Below are positions 53,996 through 63,500 of a stretch of 64,000 nt of DNA, in pieces; the first letter of the stretch is position 1, and every line of letters starts with the position of its first letter. This stretch comes from Lentzea tibetensis (GTDB taxonomy: Bacteria > Actinomycetota > Actinomycetes > Mycobacteriales > Pseudonocardiaceae): the NCBI RefSeq assembly GCF_007845675.1, contig NZ_VOBR01000010.1:53520-117519 (forward strand), read 5' to 3'. The notes beneath the pieces are model-generated. The model was not told the DNA's origin. It made no database searches and worked only from the letters and a program-made list of their open reading frames with translations. Position numbers and translations under genes: made by a program.

Positions 53996-54119
53996 GGGGA
54001 GGGTCTCGCTGATCAGGCGCAGCCTTGCCACATCGACAATGCCTTGTCAAGGCAGCTTTTCCGCCTTGACAAGGCATTGTCGATGTGGCGACCGTGAGGT
54101 GATCAGCGAGCCCCTCCCC
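53996..54119. repeat. 124-bp palindromic element with perfect 27-bp stem
   Basis: The inner stem 54027-54053 / 54063-54089 has 27 perfectly paired bases around a nine-base loop; each arm itself contains the palindrome GCCTTGTCAAGGC. Outer arms 53996-54015 / 54100-54119 pair at 19 of 20 positions. The two stems are separated by unpaired 11 and 10 bases. Its symmetry and size resemble a MITE or a cruciform-type REP element more than an ordinary terminator. Confidence 0.9.
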
Positions 54120-54191
54120 ATCCCACACCGCGAAAACTCAAGCCCCGAGGAGTCAGAGGCAAGGCTCCACGCGGTACAGGCGCAAACGGGT

Positions 54192-54237
54192 GGTCGTGAG
54201 TGCTTGGAGGCGCACAGTCCGCCAAACACTCACGACC
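54192..54237 (-). terminator. Hairpin downstream of the cellulase gene
   Basis: A 16-base stem (GGTCGTGAGTGCTTGG against its complement, 15 of 16 pairs) with a 14-base loop ends eight bases beyond the GH5 stop on the minus strand. Confidence 0.75.
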
Positions 54238-54244
54238 CCGACCG

Positions 54245-55930
54245 TCAGCTCGTCGGGAAGTCGTCCGGGGTGCGCATGCGGTCGCGCACCCAGACGCCGG
54301 CGGGCTTCAGCACGCCCGTGCCGGTGAACGAGTTGCCCGCGCACGTGCCGCCCTTGAACACGGCACCGGACCGGTTGTCGTCGGAGAAGTTCCAGTTGGT
54401 CCAGGAGATCTTCTTCTGGGCCATCAGGTCGATGTACTTCTGCGACGTGGCGAAGTCGTTGCCGCCGTCACCGGACGCGGTCTGCGTGCCGAACTCCGTC
54501 ACGAACACGGGAACCTCGTCCGCCACCCGCGACAGCGCGTTGATGTACTCCTGCTTGTGCGAGTTCGCGTAGAAGTGGAACGAGTACATGAAGTTCGTCG
54601 CGTTGACCTTGTTGTTGAGCACCGAGGTCACGTCCTGGCCGTCGGAGATGCCGAACGTCGACCAGCCGTGCGTGCCGGAGACGATCAGGCTGTCCGCGTC
54701 CTGCGCCCGGATCACCGGGATCATCTGCTCGGCGTAGGACTTGACCTTCGCCCACGAGACGTTGTTCGGCTCGTTGGCGATGTCGTAGATGATGTTCGTC
54801 TTGTCCTTGTGCCGCTGGGCGATCTCGGTGAAGAACGTCTTGGCGCGCGCCAGGTTGGCGTTCGGGTCGCCCGGCGTGAGCTGGTGCCAGTCGACGAGGA
54901 CGTAGATGCCGCGCTTGGTGGCTTCCTCGATGTAGCCGTGCATCATGTCGGTGAACTTGCGCGGGTTGGTCTCGTACCCGCCTTCCTGGATGTACATCGC
55001 GACGCGCAGGACGTCGCCGCCCCAGTCGCTCACCAGCGCGTCCAGCGAGGCGGTCTTGATGCACTGGCTGTACCACTGGATGCCGTGCGTGCTCATGCCG
55101 CGCAGCTGGATGGGCTTGTTGTACTGGTTGCACAACTTCACGCCGCACACGTGCAGCTGGCCGTTGACGTCGGCCGGGCGGCCACCGCTGGACGGCGGCG
55201 ACGTCGTCACGCTGACCGGTGCGGACGCGGGCGACAGGTTGCCCGCCGCGTCACGCGCCTGGACGGTGAACGTGTAGGCCGTGTTCGGCTGCAGGCCGCC
55301 GACGGTCGCGGTCGTGCCGGTGGCGGTCTGCCCGCCGGAGAGCACGTACCCGCTGACGCCGACGTTGTCGGTCGACGCGTCCCACTCCAGGGTCACGGAG
55401 TTCGAGGTCTTGCCGGTCGAACGCAGGTTCTGCGGCTGCGACGGCGCTTCGGTGTCCGGCGGCCCGGACGGCGGTTCGACGTCGAGGCGGTCGAGGTTCG
55501 GACCGCCGTTGGCGGTCGTCGCGATCGCCTTGATCTTGTTGGTGCCCGCGGTCACCGGGACGGTGACGGTGCGCGTCTGCCAGGTCGTCCACGCGCCGGT
55601 GCCGGGGAACGACAGCTCGTCCGCCGCCAGCGAGCTGCCGACCAGCACGTCCATCGGCCGGTTCGCCGTGGTGCCGTTGGCGTACCGGAAGGTGAGCGTG
55701 GCATTGCCGGACGACGGCGAGGTGACGGTGAACTCCACCGCGCTGCCGACCGCGTTGTTGTAGTTGACGAAACCGCTACCGGTGAAGCCCGCGTGGTTGG
55801 ACTCGACGACGCCCTGGGTGATGACGGTGCCGGTTTCAGCCTGGTACTCGGTCGGCGCGGCGACGGCCGCGGCGGGAACGGTGAGGACTAGTGCGGCCGC
55901 AGGAACCGCGGCGAGTAGGAATCTGGCCAC
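54245..55930 (-). CDS. Secreted GH5 cellulase with CBM and Fn3 modules
   Basis: 561 residues. A Sec signal peptide (LLAAVPAAALVLTVPAAAVAA) precedes a CBM6/35-like module (YQAETGTVITQGVVESNHAG to NLDRLDV, residues 28-152), a fibronectin type III domain (about 160-245) and a GH5 catalytic domain (about 250-560). The acid/base glutamate is in YDIANEPNN and the nucleophile in FVTEFGTQT. This is an extracellular endo-beta-1,4-glucanase or a close relative. The GTG is preceded by GGGAGG at seven bases. It stands alone with its own terminator. Confidence 0.93.
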   Translation of the reverse strand: MARFLLAAVPAAALVLTVPAAAVAAPTEYQAETGTVITQGVVESNHAGFTGSGFVNYNNAVGSAVEFTVTSPSSGNATLTFRYANGTTANRPMDVLVGSSLAADELSFPGTGAWTTWQTRTVTVPVTAGTNKIKAIATTANGGPNLDRLDVEPPSGPPDTEAPSQPQNLRSTGKTSNSVTLEWDASTDNVGVSGYVLSGGQTATGTTATVGGLQPNTAYTFTVQARDAAGNLSPASAPVSVTTSPPSSGGRPADVNGQLHVCGVKLCNQYNKPIQLRGMSTHGIQWYSQCIKTASLDALVSDWGGDVLRVAMYIQEGGYETNPRKFTDMMHGYIEEATKRGIYVLVDWHQLTPGDPNANLARAKTFFTEIAQRHKDKTNIIYDIANEPNNVSWAKVKSYAEQMIPVIRAQDADSLIVSGTHGWSTFGISDGQDVTSVLNNKVNATNFMYSFHFYANSHKQEYINALSRVADEVPVFVTEFGTQTASGDGGNDFATSQKYIDLMAQKKISWTNWNFSDDNRSGAVFKGGTCAGNSFTGTGVLKPAGVWVRDRMRTPDDFPTS

Positions 55931-56049
55931 AGGGTGCCTCCCACATCAATCAGTCAGAGGACGAGCAATGCGGCGGCGGCCGACTATTCGGTAAAGAAAG
56001 TTTCCTATCTGTGCGATGGATCACAGCACCTGGGACCGGGGTCTGTCAA

Positions 56050-56514
56050 TCACTCACGTCGCATTGCGACGGTGTGTTCGGTGACGAGCTGCCGGTAGGT
56101 GCGGAGCAGCTCGATCAGCATGGCGACATCCCGGTCGGAGTACCGGGAGAACGCCTCGCCGACATCGGCGTAGAGCCCCGCGAAGAGCTCGTAGGCCTGC
56201 TGGGCTCCGGCCGGTGAGGCGTGCAGCAGCACCCGGCGCCGGTCGTTCGGATCCATTTCCCGATAGGCGAATCCGCCCGCCTCCAGCCGGCCCGCCATCG
56301 GGCTGATGGCCGCGGCGGTGACCCCCAGCGTCGCCGCGACCTCCCCCGCGCTCAGCGGGCCGTGCCGGACGAGCAGGTGCAGGCAGATCAGGTCGGTCTG
56401 GTGCACACCGAGCCTGACCGCGGCGGCCTGGGCGATCAGGTCGACGGCGGCGCTCAGGTCCATCAGCTCGTGCGTGAGCGCCTGCCCGGAGTCCTCCACC
56501 AAGTTAATATCCAA
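56050..56514 (-). CDS. MarR-family transcriptional regulator
   Basis: 154 residues. Winged helix: LSAGEVAATLGVTAAAISPMAGRLEAGGFAYREMDPNDRRRVLLHASPAG, with the DRR wing. The predicted start is TTG at 56514; GTG at 56499 and ATG at 56463 are alternatives, as no ribosome site is clear. It diverges from a membrane protein gene and an A/T-rich dyad (56504-56530) overlaps its own start region, the pattern expected for autorepression plus control of the neighbour. Confidence 0.88.
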   Translation of the reverse strand: MDINLVEDSGQALTHELMDLSAAVDLIAQAAAVRLGVHQTDLICLHLLVRHGPLSAGEVAATLGVTAAAISPMAGRLEAGGFAYREMDPNDRRRVLLHASPAGAQQAYELFAGLYADVGEAFSRYSDRDVAMLIELLRTYRQLVTEHTVAMRRE

Positions 56515-56530
56515 CTCACTTGACTATTAA
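56504..56530. promoter_or_regulatory. Candidate MarR operator
   Basis: TTAATA-N15-TATTAA, a perfect six-base dyad in otherwise GC-rich DNA, covers the start of the marR gene and ends just before the possible ATG at 56531 of the divergent membrane protein gene. Confidence 0.55.
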
Positions 56531-56554
56531 ATGATTGAAGCGAATCCTAGCACC

Positions 56555-57172
56555 ATGCGACGCCTCATCGGTGCTCTCCTGACACTCGGCGGCGTGGCCG
56601 TGGTGGCCGCCGCGTCACTCCCGTCCCTGCTCCCGGTGTGGCGGGCGCGCGGCGTCGATGCCGTCGCGATCATCGGGCAGCACGTCGGCGCCTGGCAGCT
56701 GTCGAGCTGGCTGTTCGCGGTCGGCGCCGCGCTCACGCTGGCCGGTTTCGGCGCGTTGAACGGGGTGCTCGAGCGCACGACGTGGTCGAACGCCGGGCTG
56801 GCGCTGATGACCCTGGCGACCGCGCTGTGGATGGCGAACCTCGCGTTCCGGCTGACGGTCACCGTGCGGGTGGCCGAAGCGGTGCGCGCGGGTGGCCCGG
56901 TGCCCGAGTGGTACGAGCCGATCAACGCCTGGACCGGCGGCCTGCTGGCCGCGGCCGCCGTCACCGCGGGGCTCGCGTTGCTCTGCTACGGCGTGACGGT
57001 GCTGGACGGCGTGACGCTGCCGAGTTGGACCGGTTGGCTCGGCATCGGTTTCGGCGTGCTGGTGCTCGGATTGCTGGCCGCCACCAACAACGTTCCGCCG
57101 ATCCTGCTGTACCTGGCACCGCTGGCGTTCGGGATCGGCGCGTTAATTCGGAGGCCCCGTCTCGCCCGGTGA
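56555..57172 (+). CDS. Multi-pass membrane protein, MarR-controlled
   Basis: 205 residues, about six hydrophobic segments (LIGALLTLGGVAVVAAASL; SWLFAVGAALTLAGFGAL; GLALMTLATALWMANLAF; LLAAAAVTAGLALLCYGV; GWLGIGFGVLVLGLLAA; LYLAPLAFGIGALI). It resembles no family I can name; size and topology suit a DUF998- or DUF4386-like protein. I prefer the ATG at 56555; an in-frame ATG at 56531 adds eight residues. Divergent from marR, so probably its target. Confidence 0.75.
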   Translation: MRRLIGALLTLGGVAVVAAASLPSLLPVWRARGVDAVAIIGQHVGAWQLSSWLFAVGAALTLAGFGALNGVLERTTWSNAGLALMTLATALWMANLAFRLTVTVRVAEAVRAGGPVPEWYEPINAWTGGLLAAAAVTAGLALLCYGVTVLDGVTLPSWTGWLGIGFGVLVLGLLAATNNVPPILLYLAPLAFGIGALIRRPRLAR

Positions 57173-57188
57173 GGCATTCTCACCTGCG

Positions 57189-58250
57189 ATGAGATCAGCA
57201 GTAGCGGTCACGCCCGCTCAGCTTCCCGAGGTGCTCCTGCACGTCGCCGTCGTCCGGCCCGTGTTCCTCTGGGGTGCGCCCGGCATCGGGAAGTCGTCGC
57301 TGGTGCGCACGTTCGCCGAGTCGCTCGGGCTGGAGTGCGTGACGCTGCTCGGCACCCAGCTGGCACCAGAGGACCTGATCGGCGTGCCCGAGCTGGTCGA
57401 CGGCCGGTCGCGGTTCGCTCCCCCGGAGTCGATCGCACGCGACGAGCCGTACTGCCTGTTCCTCGACGAGCTCAACGCGTCCGCGCCCGAGGTGCAGAAG
57501 GCGTTCTACTCGCTGATCCTCGACCGCCGCATCGGTGCTTACGAGCTGCCGGAGGGTTCCGTCGTCATCGGCGCGGGCAACCGGAGCGTCGACAACGCGC
57601 TGGCGCGCCCGATGGCGTCCGCGCTGGTGAACCGGCTCGTCCACGTGCACCTCAACGCGTCGGCGAAGGACTGGCTCGCGTGGGCGGGCGAAGCGGGCAT
57701 CCACCCGTGGGTCACCGACTACGTCACCCAGCGCCCCGACCATCTGTGGAGCCCAGCGCCGAAGGTAGAGGAACCGTTCTCCACGCCACGCGGCTGGCAC
57801 ATGCTGTCCGACACGCTGCACTCGTTCGGCGACGACATCAGCGAGGAGATGCTGGGTGTGCTCGCGTTCGGCACGCTCACCTCCGGCCACGCGTCGATGT
57901 TCAAGGCCTACGTGAAGACCGTCCGGCACCAGTACGGGCTGGAGGCCGTGCTGCGCGGCGACGCCCGCTGGCCGCACGCCCCCGACGACCGGGACCTGCT
58001 GTACTTCCTGGCCGAGGCGTTCCGCGCGCGACTGGTCAAGGAACTGCCGCACGACAAGGCGTACGCGTCCGGCGCGGGCAAGCAGCTCGCGCACCGGGGC
58101 AAGGCGCTGCTGCTGGAGCTGGCCGAGCTGTCGCTGGAGATCGCGCAGATGGTGATCGCCGCGGACGACGACGGCCGCCCGGTGCTGCCGGCGTGGTTCC
58201 TGGTCGAGGTCACCCGCGACCTGCCCCGCCTCGTCGCCGCACGCGCATGA
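57189..58250 (+). CDS. MoxR-like AAA+ ATPase
   Basis: 353 residues. Walker A GAPGIGKS (29-36), Walker B LFLDELNASAPEVQKAFYSL, sensor-like GAGNRSVDNALARPMASALVNRL. It is more diverged than the MoxR at 4.5 kb. A helical C-terminal domain of about 150 residues follows. The stop overlaps the start of the VWA/metallopeptidase gene (ATGA), so the two form the usual AAA-VWA pair in which ATP hydrolysis remodels a target with the VWA protein as adaptor. Confidence 0.9.
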   Translation: MRSAVAVTPAQLPEVLLHVAVVRPVFLWGAPGIGKSSLVRTFAESLGLECVTLLGTQLAPEDLIGVPELVDGRSRFAPPESIARDEPYCLFLDELNASAPEVQKAFYSLILDRRIGAYELPEGSVVIGAGNRSVDNALARPMASALVNRLVHVHLNASAKDWLAWAGEAGIHPWVTDYVTQRPDHLWSPAPKVEEPFSTPRGWHMLSDTLHSFGDDISEEMLGVLAFGTLTSGHASMFKAYVKTVRHQYGLEAVLRGDARWPHAPDDRDLLYFLAEAFRARLVKELPHDKAYASGAGKQLAHRGKALLLELAELSLEIAQMVIAADDDGRPVLPAWFLVEVTRDLPRLVAARA

Positions 58251-59869
58251 GCCGCAAGCGGGTCGATCCCGCCGAGGAAGCCTTCACCAAGGCCGCTCTC
58301 GCGGTGCAACAGCACCCGCTGTTCGCCCCGATGTCCGGTCGTACTCATGTGTCCCGGAGGTCTGAGCACCCCTGGGCGTCGATCACGACGAACGGGTCGC
58401 TGGACGCCCACCCCAAGCGGGTCGCCGACGAGGCCGAGTGGCGCTGGGTGCTCTCACACTGCTTCCTGCACCTGGGTTTCGGCACACCGGAGTGCACCGA
58501 GGTGATCGAGTTCCAGGACGCGCTGAAGATGCCCGGACGGCCGGCGTCGTGGCAGCCGGGCTCGTGCCTGATCACCGAGCCGCCGCGGAGGTACGGTCCC
58601 GTCCCGCCGAACTGGACCGACCTGTTCGCGGCCGGGCTGTCCAACGCCGCCGTCGCCGCGGTGGACGTGGCGGGCGGTGCGCGTTCCTCGATGTCCGACG
58701 CACGGCCGGTGCGGGACAAGTGGGACCTGGCGCTGAGCTGGTTCGTCTCGTCCTACCCGCTGCTCGGCGCGCTGGCGTCGTCCATGAAGGTCGTCGCGGA
58801 CGCGGAACTCGCGCGCGGCTGGGACATCTCGATAGCGGCGGTCAGCACAGCCAGCGCGGAGATCTACATCAACCCGCTCGCGTCACTCTCGGCCGCGGAG
58901 TGGAGGTTCGTGCTGGCGCACGAGATGCTGCACGCCGCACTCCGCCACTGCGACCGCGTCGGCGGCCGCGACCACCACCTGTGGAACGTCGCGGCGGACT
59001 TCGTCGTCAACGGCTGGCTGGTGGAGATGGGCGTCGGCGAGATGCCGTCCGGCGTCCTCTACGACCAGGAGCTGCGCGGCCTGTCGGTGGAGTCCGCATA
59101 CGACCGGATTACAACCGACCTGCGCCGCTACCGGAAGCTGATGACGTTGCGCGGCAAGGAAGGCGACCTGCTCGGCGCACCGCTGCGCGGCCCGGCCGAC
59201 TTCGCGGACCTGGACGACTTCTACCGCCGCGCGCTGCTGACCGGACTGTCGTACCACTCGCCCGAGCACCGCGGCCTGCTGCCGGCCGGCCTGGTCCAGG
59301 AGATCCGCGCACTGGAGCAGCCACCGCTGTCGTGGGACGCCCAGCTGGCGCGCTGGTTCGAGGAGTTCGTGCCGTTGCTGGAGAAGCGCCGCTCCTACGC
59401 CCGCGCGTCCCGCCGCCAGGCGTCCACTCCGGACATTCCACGGCCGGGCTGGGTCCGTCCAGAGGAAGCGGTCGCGCGCAGCACGTTCGGCGTCGTGCTG
59501 GACACCTCGGGCTCCATGGACACCAAGCTGCTGGGCAAGGCACTCGGCGCGATCGCGTCGTACGCCGCGGCCCGCGACGTCCCAGCGGCACGCGTGGTGT
59601 TCTGCGACGCCGTCGCCTACGACGCCGGCTACCTGCCCGTTGAGGAGATCGCGTCACGCGGCCGCGTGCGCGGCCGCGGCGGCACGGTGCTCCAGCCGGG
59701 CGTTGATCTGATCGAACGCGCGGCCGACTTCCCCGCCACCGGCCCGATCCTGGTGATCACCGACGGCTGGTGCGACGTCCTGCGCGTGCGCCGGGAGCAC
59801 GCATTTCTGATCCCCGTGGGCGCGAAGCTGCCCTTCCACCCGCGCGGCCCCGTGTTCAGGATGAGCTGA
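58247..59869 (+). CDS. VWA-like/DUF2201-type putative metallopeptidase
   Basis: 540 residues. Zinc-peptidase motif EWRFVLAHEMLHAALRH with H225, E226 and H229; a downstream NVAADFVVN supplies the probable third ligand. The C-terminal domain has the VWA-like MIDAS motif VVLDTSGSMD (from residue 417). Residues 64-75 read EWRWVLSHCFLH, a degenerate copy of the peptidase motif with Cys in place of the catalytic Glu, so the N-terminal half looks like a decayed duplicate. Overlaps the MoxR gene and the DUF3800 gene (TGATG), forming a three-gene coupled operon. Confidence 0.87.
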   Translation: MSRKRVDPAEEAFTKAALAVQQHPLFAPMSGRTHVSRRSEHPWASITTNGSLDAHPKRVADEAEWRWVLSHCFLHLGFGTPECTEVIEFQDALKMPGRPASWQPGSCLITEPPRRYGPVPPNWTDLFAAGLSNAAVAAVDVAGGARSSMSDARPVRDKWDLALSWFVSSYPLLGALASSMKVVADAELARGWDISIAAVSTASAEIYINPLASLSAAEWRFVLAHEMLHAALRHCDRVGGRDHHLWNVAADFVVNGWLVEMGVGEMPSGVLYDQELRGLSVESAYDRITTDLRRYRKLMTLRGKEGDLLGAPLRGPADFADLDDFYRRALLTGLSYHSPEHRGLLPAGLVQEIRALEQPPLSWDAQLARWFEEFVPLLEKRRSYARASRRQASTPDIPRPGWVRPEEAVARSTFGVVLDTSGSMDTKLLGKALGAIASYAAARDVPAARVVFCDAVAYDAGYLPVEEIASRGRVRGRGGTVLQPGVDLIERAADFPATGPILVITDGWCDVLRVRREHAFLIPVGAKLPFHPRGPVFRMS

Positions 59870-60507
59870 TGGTCGAGATCGCGTGCGACGAGTCGGGTTC
59901 CGAGGGCACCAAGCTCGTCGGCGGCGTCACCGACGTCTTCGCGCACGCCGGCGTCGGGTTGTCCGTCGCGGCGGCGGCCGAGTGCGTGCAGGAGATCCGC
60001 GACTGGATCCGCTCGCCCGCGGTGGAGTACAAGGCGAACCACCTGCTGCGCTCCAAGAACCGCGCGGTACTCGAATGGTTCCTCGGCCCGACGAGCCCCG
60101 TTTTCGGCCACGCCCATGTGCACCTGGTCGACAAGGCACTCTTCCTGGCCAGCCGTGGCGTCTCGGATCCCTTGTACCCGGCCATTCTCAGGGCCGTCGA
60201 GCTGTGGCCCGGCCAGGTGTCGATCGTCCACGACCAGTACCGCTCACTCACCGACGACCGCATCTCACAGCTGAAGAGCCTGTCACCACGGCTGGCAGAC
60301 CTGACGCTCGTCGACTCCCGCTCCGACGCACGGGTGCAGCTGGCCGATTTCCTCGCGGGCGTCGCCCGCCGCATCGCGTCCGACTTCCTGAACGGCCGCG
60401 GCGACGAAGAGCTCATCGCACTGCTGAAGCCTTACGTGGACAGGTCTTCGGTGTGGGACCCGATCGGGTTCGCCCAGCTGATTCACCCGATCGGCGCACC
60501 GCGATAA
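59869..60507 (+). CDS. DUF3800-like protein
   Basis: 212 residues. The N-terminal acidic signature ACDESGSEG (D7, E8) and a later VHDQYRSLTDDRI and DSRSDARVQLADFLAG match the DUF3800 fold, which is RNase H-like with acidic active-site residues. DUF3800 genes are frequent in defence islands and mobile elements. It is translationally coupled to the metallopeptidase gene. Nuclease activity is an inference from fold only. Confidence 0.78.
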   Translation: MVEIACDESGSEGTKLVGGVTDVFAHAGVGLSVAAAAECVQEIRDWIRSPAVEYKANHLLRSKNRAVLEWFLGPTSPVFGHAHVHLVDKALFLASRGVSDPLYPAILRAVELWPGQVSIVHDQYRSLTDDRISQLKSLSPRLADLTLVDSRSDARVQLADFLAGVARRIASDFLNGRGDEELIALLKPYVDRSSVWDPIGFAQLIHPIGAPR

Positions 60508-60564
60508 CGCCTCCGGCAGACACCCCGATACCCGACTATCGGATAGGGCACGGGGAGGGGTTTC

Positions 60565-63500
60565 ATGCCGGATCGCGGTGTTTTCATCGGAGTTGGAATA
60601 GACGAGTACGACTGCGACCTGGCCAACCTCACCCACGCCGTAGCCGACGTCAAAGCCGTCGCGTCACTCCTCTCCGAAGGCTTCGACGGCGAGCCCCTGT
60701 TCAACGCCACGACCGCCGAAGCGAACGAGTACCTGAAATCCTTCAAGAACCAAGCAGGTGGACGCCCGCTGGTCCTGCTGTGGAGCGGCCACGGCAGCAA
60801 CGACGAAGGCCTGATGCTCGCGACGAAGGACGAGGCCGACGAGCTCGCCGCGGCCACGGTCATCCGCCACTGCGTGCGGTCGCGCGCGAACCAGCTGCTG
60901 CTCATCATCGACACCTGCCAGTCCGAGGCCGCGCTCGACCTGTCCCAGCAGGCATCCGGCTGGCTCGCCGACACGAAGGCGTCCGAAGGCCGCGTCTGGC
61001 TGGGCATCCTCGTGTCCTGCTCGACCGCGGACTACGGCGCTCGCGACGGCGCATTCGGCAACCTGCTGCGCAAACTACTGCTGGAGGGCCCCGACTCCGC
61101 CGACCAGAAGCGCCGCTGGTCCAAGCACAACGAGTACATCCACGGCGAAGACCTCGGCAACGCCCTGCTAGAGGAATGGATCAGCTCCGACCAACGTCCG
61201 CACTTCAGGCGCGAAGGCAACCCCTGGTACATCGTGCCCAACCCGCTTTGGACCCCAGGAGCACCAGAAGAGGTCGTCGAGCACCTGCTGCTCGCCGCAC
61301 GAGGCGGCAAGTCCGACGCCCACCACTCTTGGTTCACCGGCCGCACCGACGAGGTGAACAAGATCGCCTCGTGGGTGACCGCATCCCCCGGCGTGCGTGT
61401 CGTGACCGGCTCTGCCGGCACCGGCAAGTCTGCCATCGTTGGCCGCGTGGTGTCCCTGTCGAACCCGACCGAGCGGGCCAACCTTCAGCAAGCCGAACGA
61501 CCGTGGGGGCACGCCGACCCCGGCGAACGCTCCATCGCCGCACACGTCCACGCCCGCGGCCTGACGGCTGACCGCATGGCCGACGAACTGGACAGCCAAC
61601 TCGTGCGCGCTGGCGTCCTCACGCCCGAGGAAAACGGCAAGCGCAACGCATCTCTGCTCGTTGGCGCGCTCCAGCAGGTGGTCGAGGAGGGCAAAACTCC
61701 ACCAGTGATCGTGATTGATGGCCTGGATGAAGCTCGTGGCCAGTCCTTCGCCATCACTGATGATCTGATCACCCGCCTGGCGGCCTACGCCTCGGTAGTC
61801 GTCTCCACTCGTCCTTTGACCGACAACGATGACACCGAACTTCTGGACGCGCTGTCGCCCGACGAAGTGCTCGACCTCGACCATCCTGCACATCGTGAAT
61901 CCGGTCGTGCCGCAATCCGAGACTACGTCCGGGAACGTTTGTCCTATGTGGATGACGCCATGGATCCTTCGATGATCGCCGCGCACCTCGTGGACGAGTC
62001 GTCCGCAGTTGAGAAGCGACCATTCCTTCTGGCCCGCGTGATTACGGACCAGCTGCGTGCGAATCACGTGAACACAACGCAACCGGACTGGCGGACCCAC
62101 ATCGCCCACTCGATCGAGGAAGCATTCGATGTAGACCTCGGCCGGGTCGAACCACCGCCTGTGAACCTGCCCATTGGCCTGACCGCCCAACAGCTGGCTC
62201 GAACCATGCTCACCGCTTTGACGTGGGGCCTGGGCGCCGGTTTCCCAGAGGAGGAGTGGCTGACGGTTGCTTCCACCCTCGCCAACACCCAGTTGGAACG
62301 CGACCACGTGAGCTGGGGAGTCGATCAACTCGGCCGCTACGTCGTGCAGGACGGTGAAGCCGGAATGGCGGTGTACCGCTTGGCACACCAAAGCCTCGCC
62401 GACCACCTTCGACCGCCCTACCAGCCGTCTGGTGACTTCCCATTCGACCCTGCCGCAACCGTCGTGACCACCGCACTTCTCAAACGCTACGCCGACCTGC
62501 TCGCCAGTGGATTGCCCGCCAGGGCAGCTACCTACCTGTGGTATTACGCGTGGGTACACGCCGCGAACGCAGGGCTCGACGGACTGTCCAAACTCCGCCA
62601 ACTCGCGCGGTCAGACACGTCATTGGTGCCCGACGTAGCAATGGCAGATCTACAGGTAGCGGACTGGTCCGCAGCTTGGGGACGACGGACCGAAGCCGCA
62701 GCACCTACCGAAGAAGCCACCACCCACTACCGCGCACTCACCACCGACAACCCCGCCTACCTACCCAACCTCGCCAGCGCACTCAACAACCTCGGCATCC
62801 GCTACAGCGAAATCGGGCGCCACAACGACGCCGTCGCACCCACCGAAGAAGCCATCACTCACTACCGCGCACTCGCCGCCGACAACCCCGGCTACCTACC
62901 CGACCTCGCCATGGCCCTCACCAACCTCGGCAACCGCTACGGCAACATCGGACGCCACAACGACGCCCTCACACACAGCGAAGAAGCAGTCACACTCCGC
63001 CGTGCACAAACAGCCGACAACCCCGCCTACCTACCCGACCTCGCCATGGCCCTCAACAACCTCGGCATCCGCTACAGCAACACCGGACGCCACAACGACG
63101 CCCTCGCACCCACCGAAGAAGCCACGACCCACTACCGCGCACTCGCCGCCGACAACCCCGCCTACCAACCCGACCTCGCCAGCGCACTCAACAACCTCGG
63201 CATCCGCTACAGCAACATCGGACGCTACAACGACGCCCTCGCGCCCACCGAAGAAGCTCTAACCCTGCGCCGTGTTCAATCCGCCGACAACCCCGCCTAC
63301 CTACCCGACCTTGCCATGGCCCTCAACAACCTCGGCATCCGCTACAGCGAAATCGGACGCCACAACGACGCAGTCGCGCACACCGAAGAAGCCACGGCCC
63401 ACTACCGCGCACTCGCCGCCGACAACCCCGGCTACCAACCCGACCTCGCCAGCGCACTCAACAACCTCGGCAGCTGCTACGGCAACATCGGACGCTACAA

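Noticed and set aside
53104-54572. Several long frames through the tandem arrays and palindromes
   Set aside because: They arise from repeats whose period is a multiple of three; sequences are low-complexity and lack start signals.
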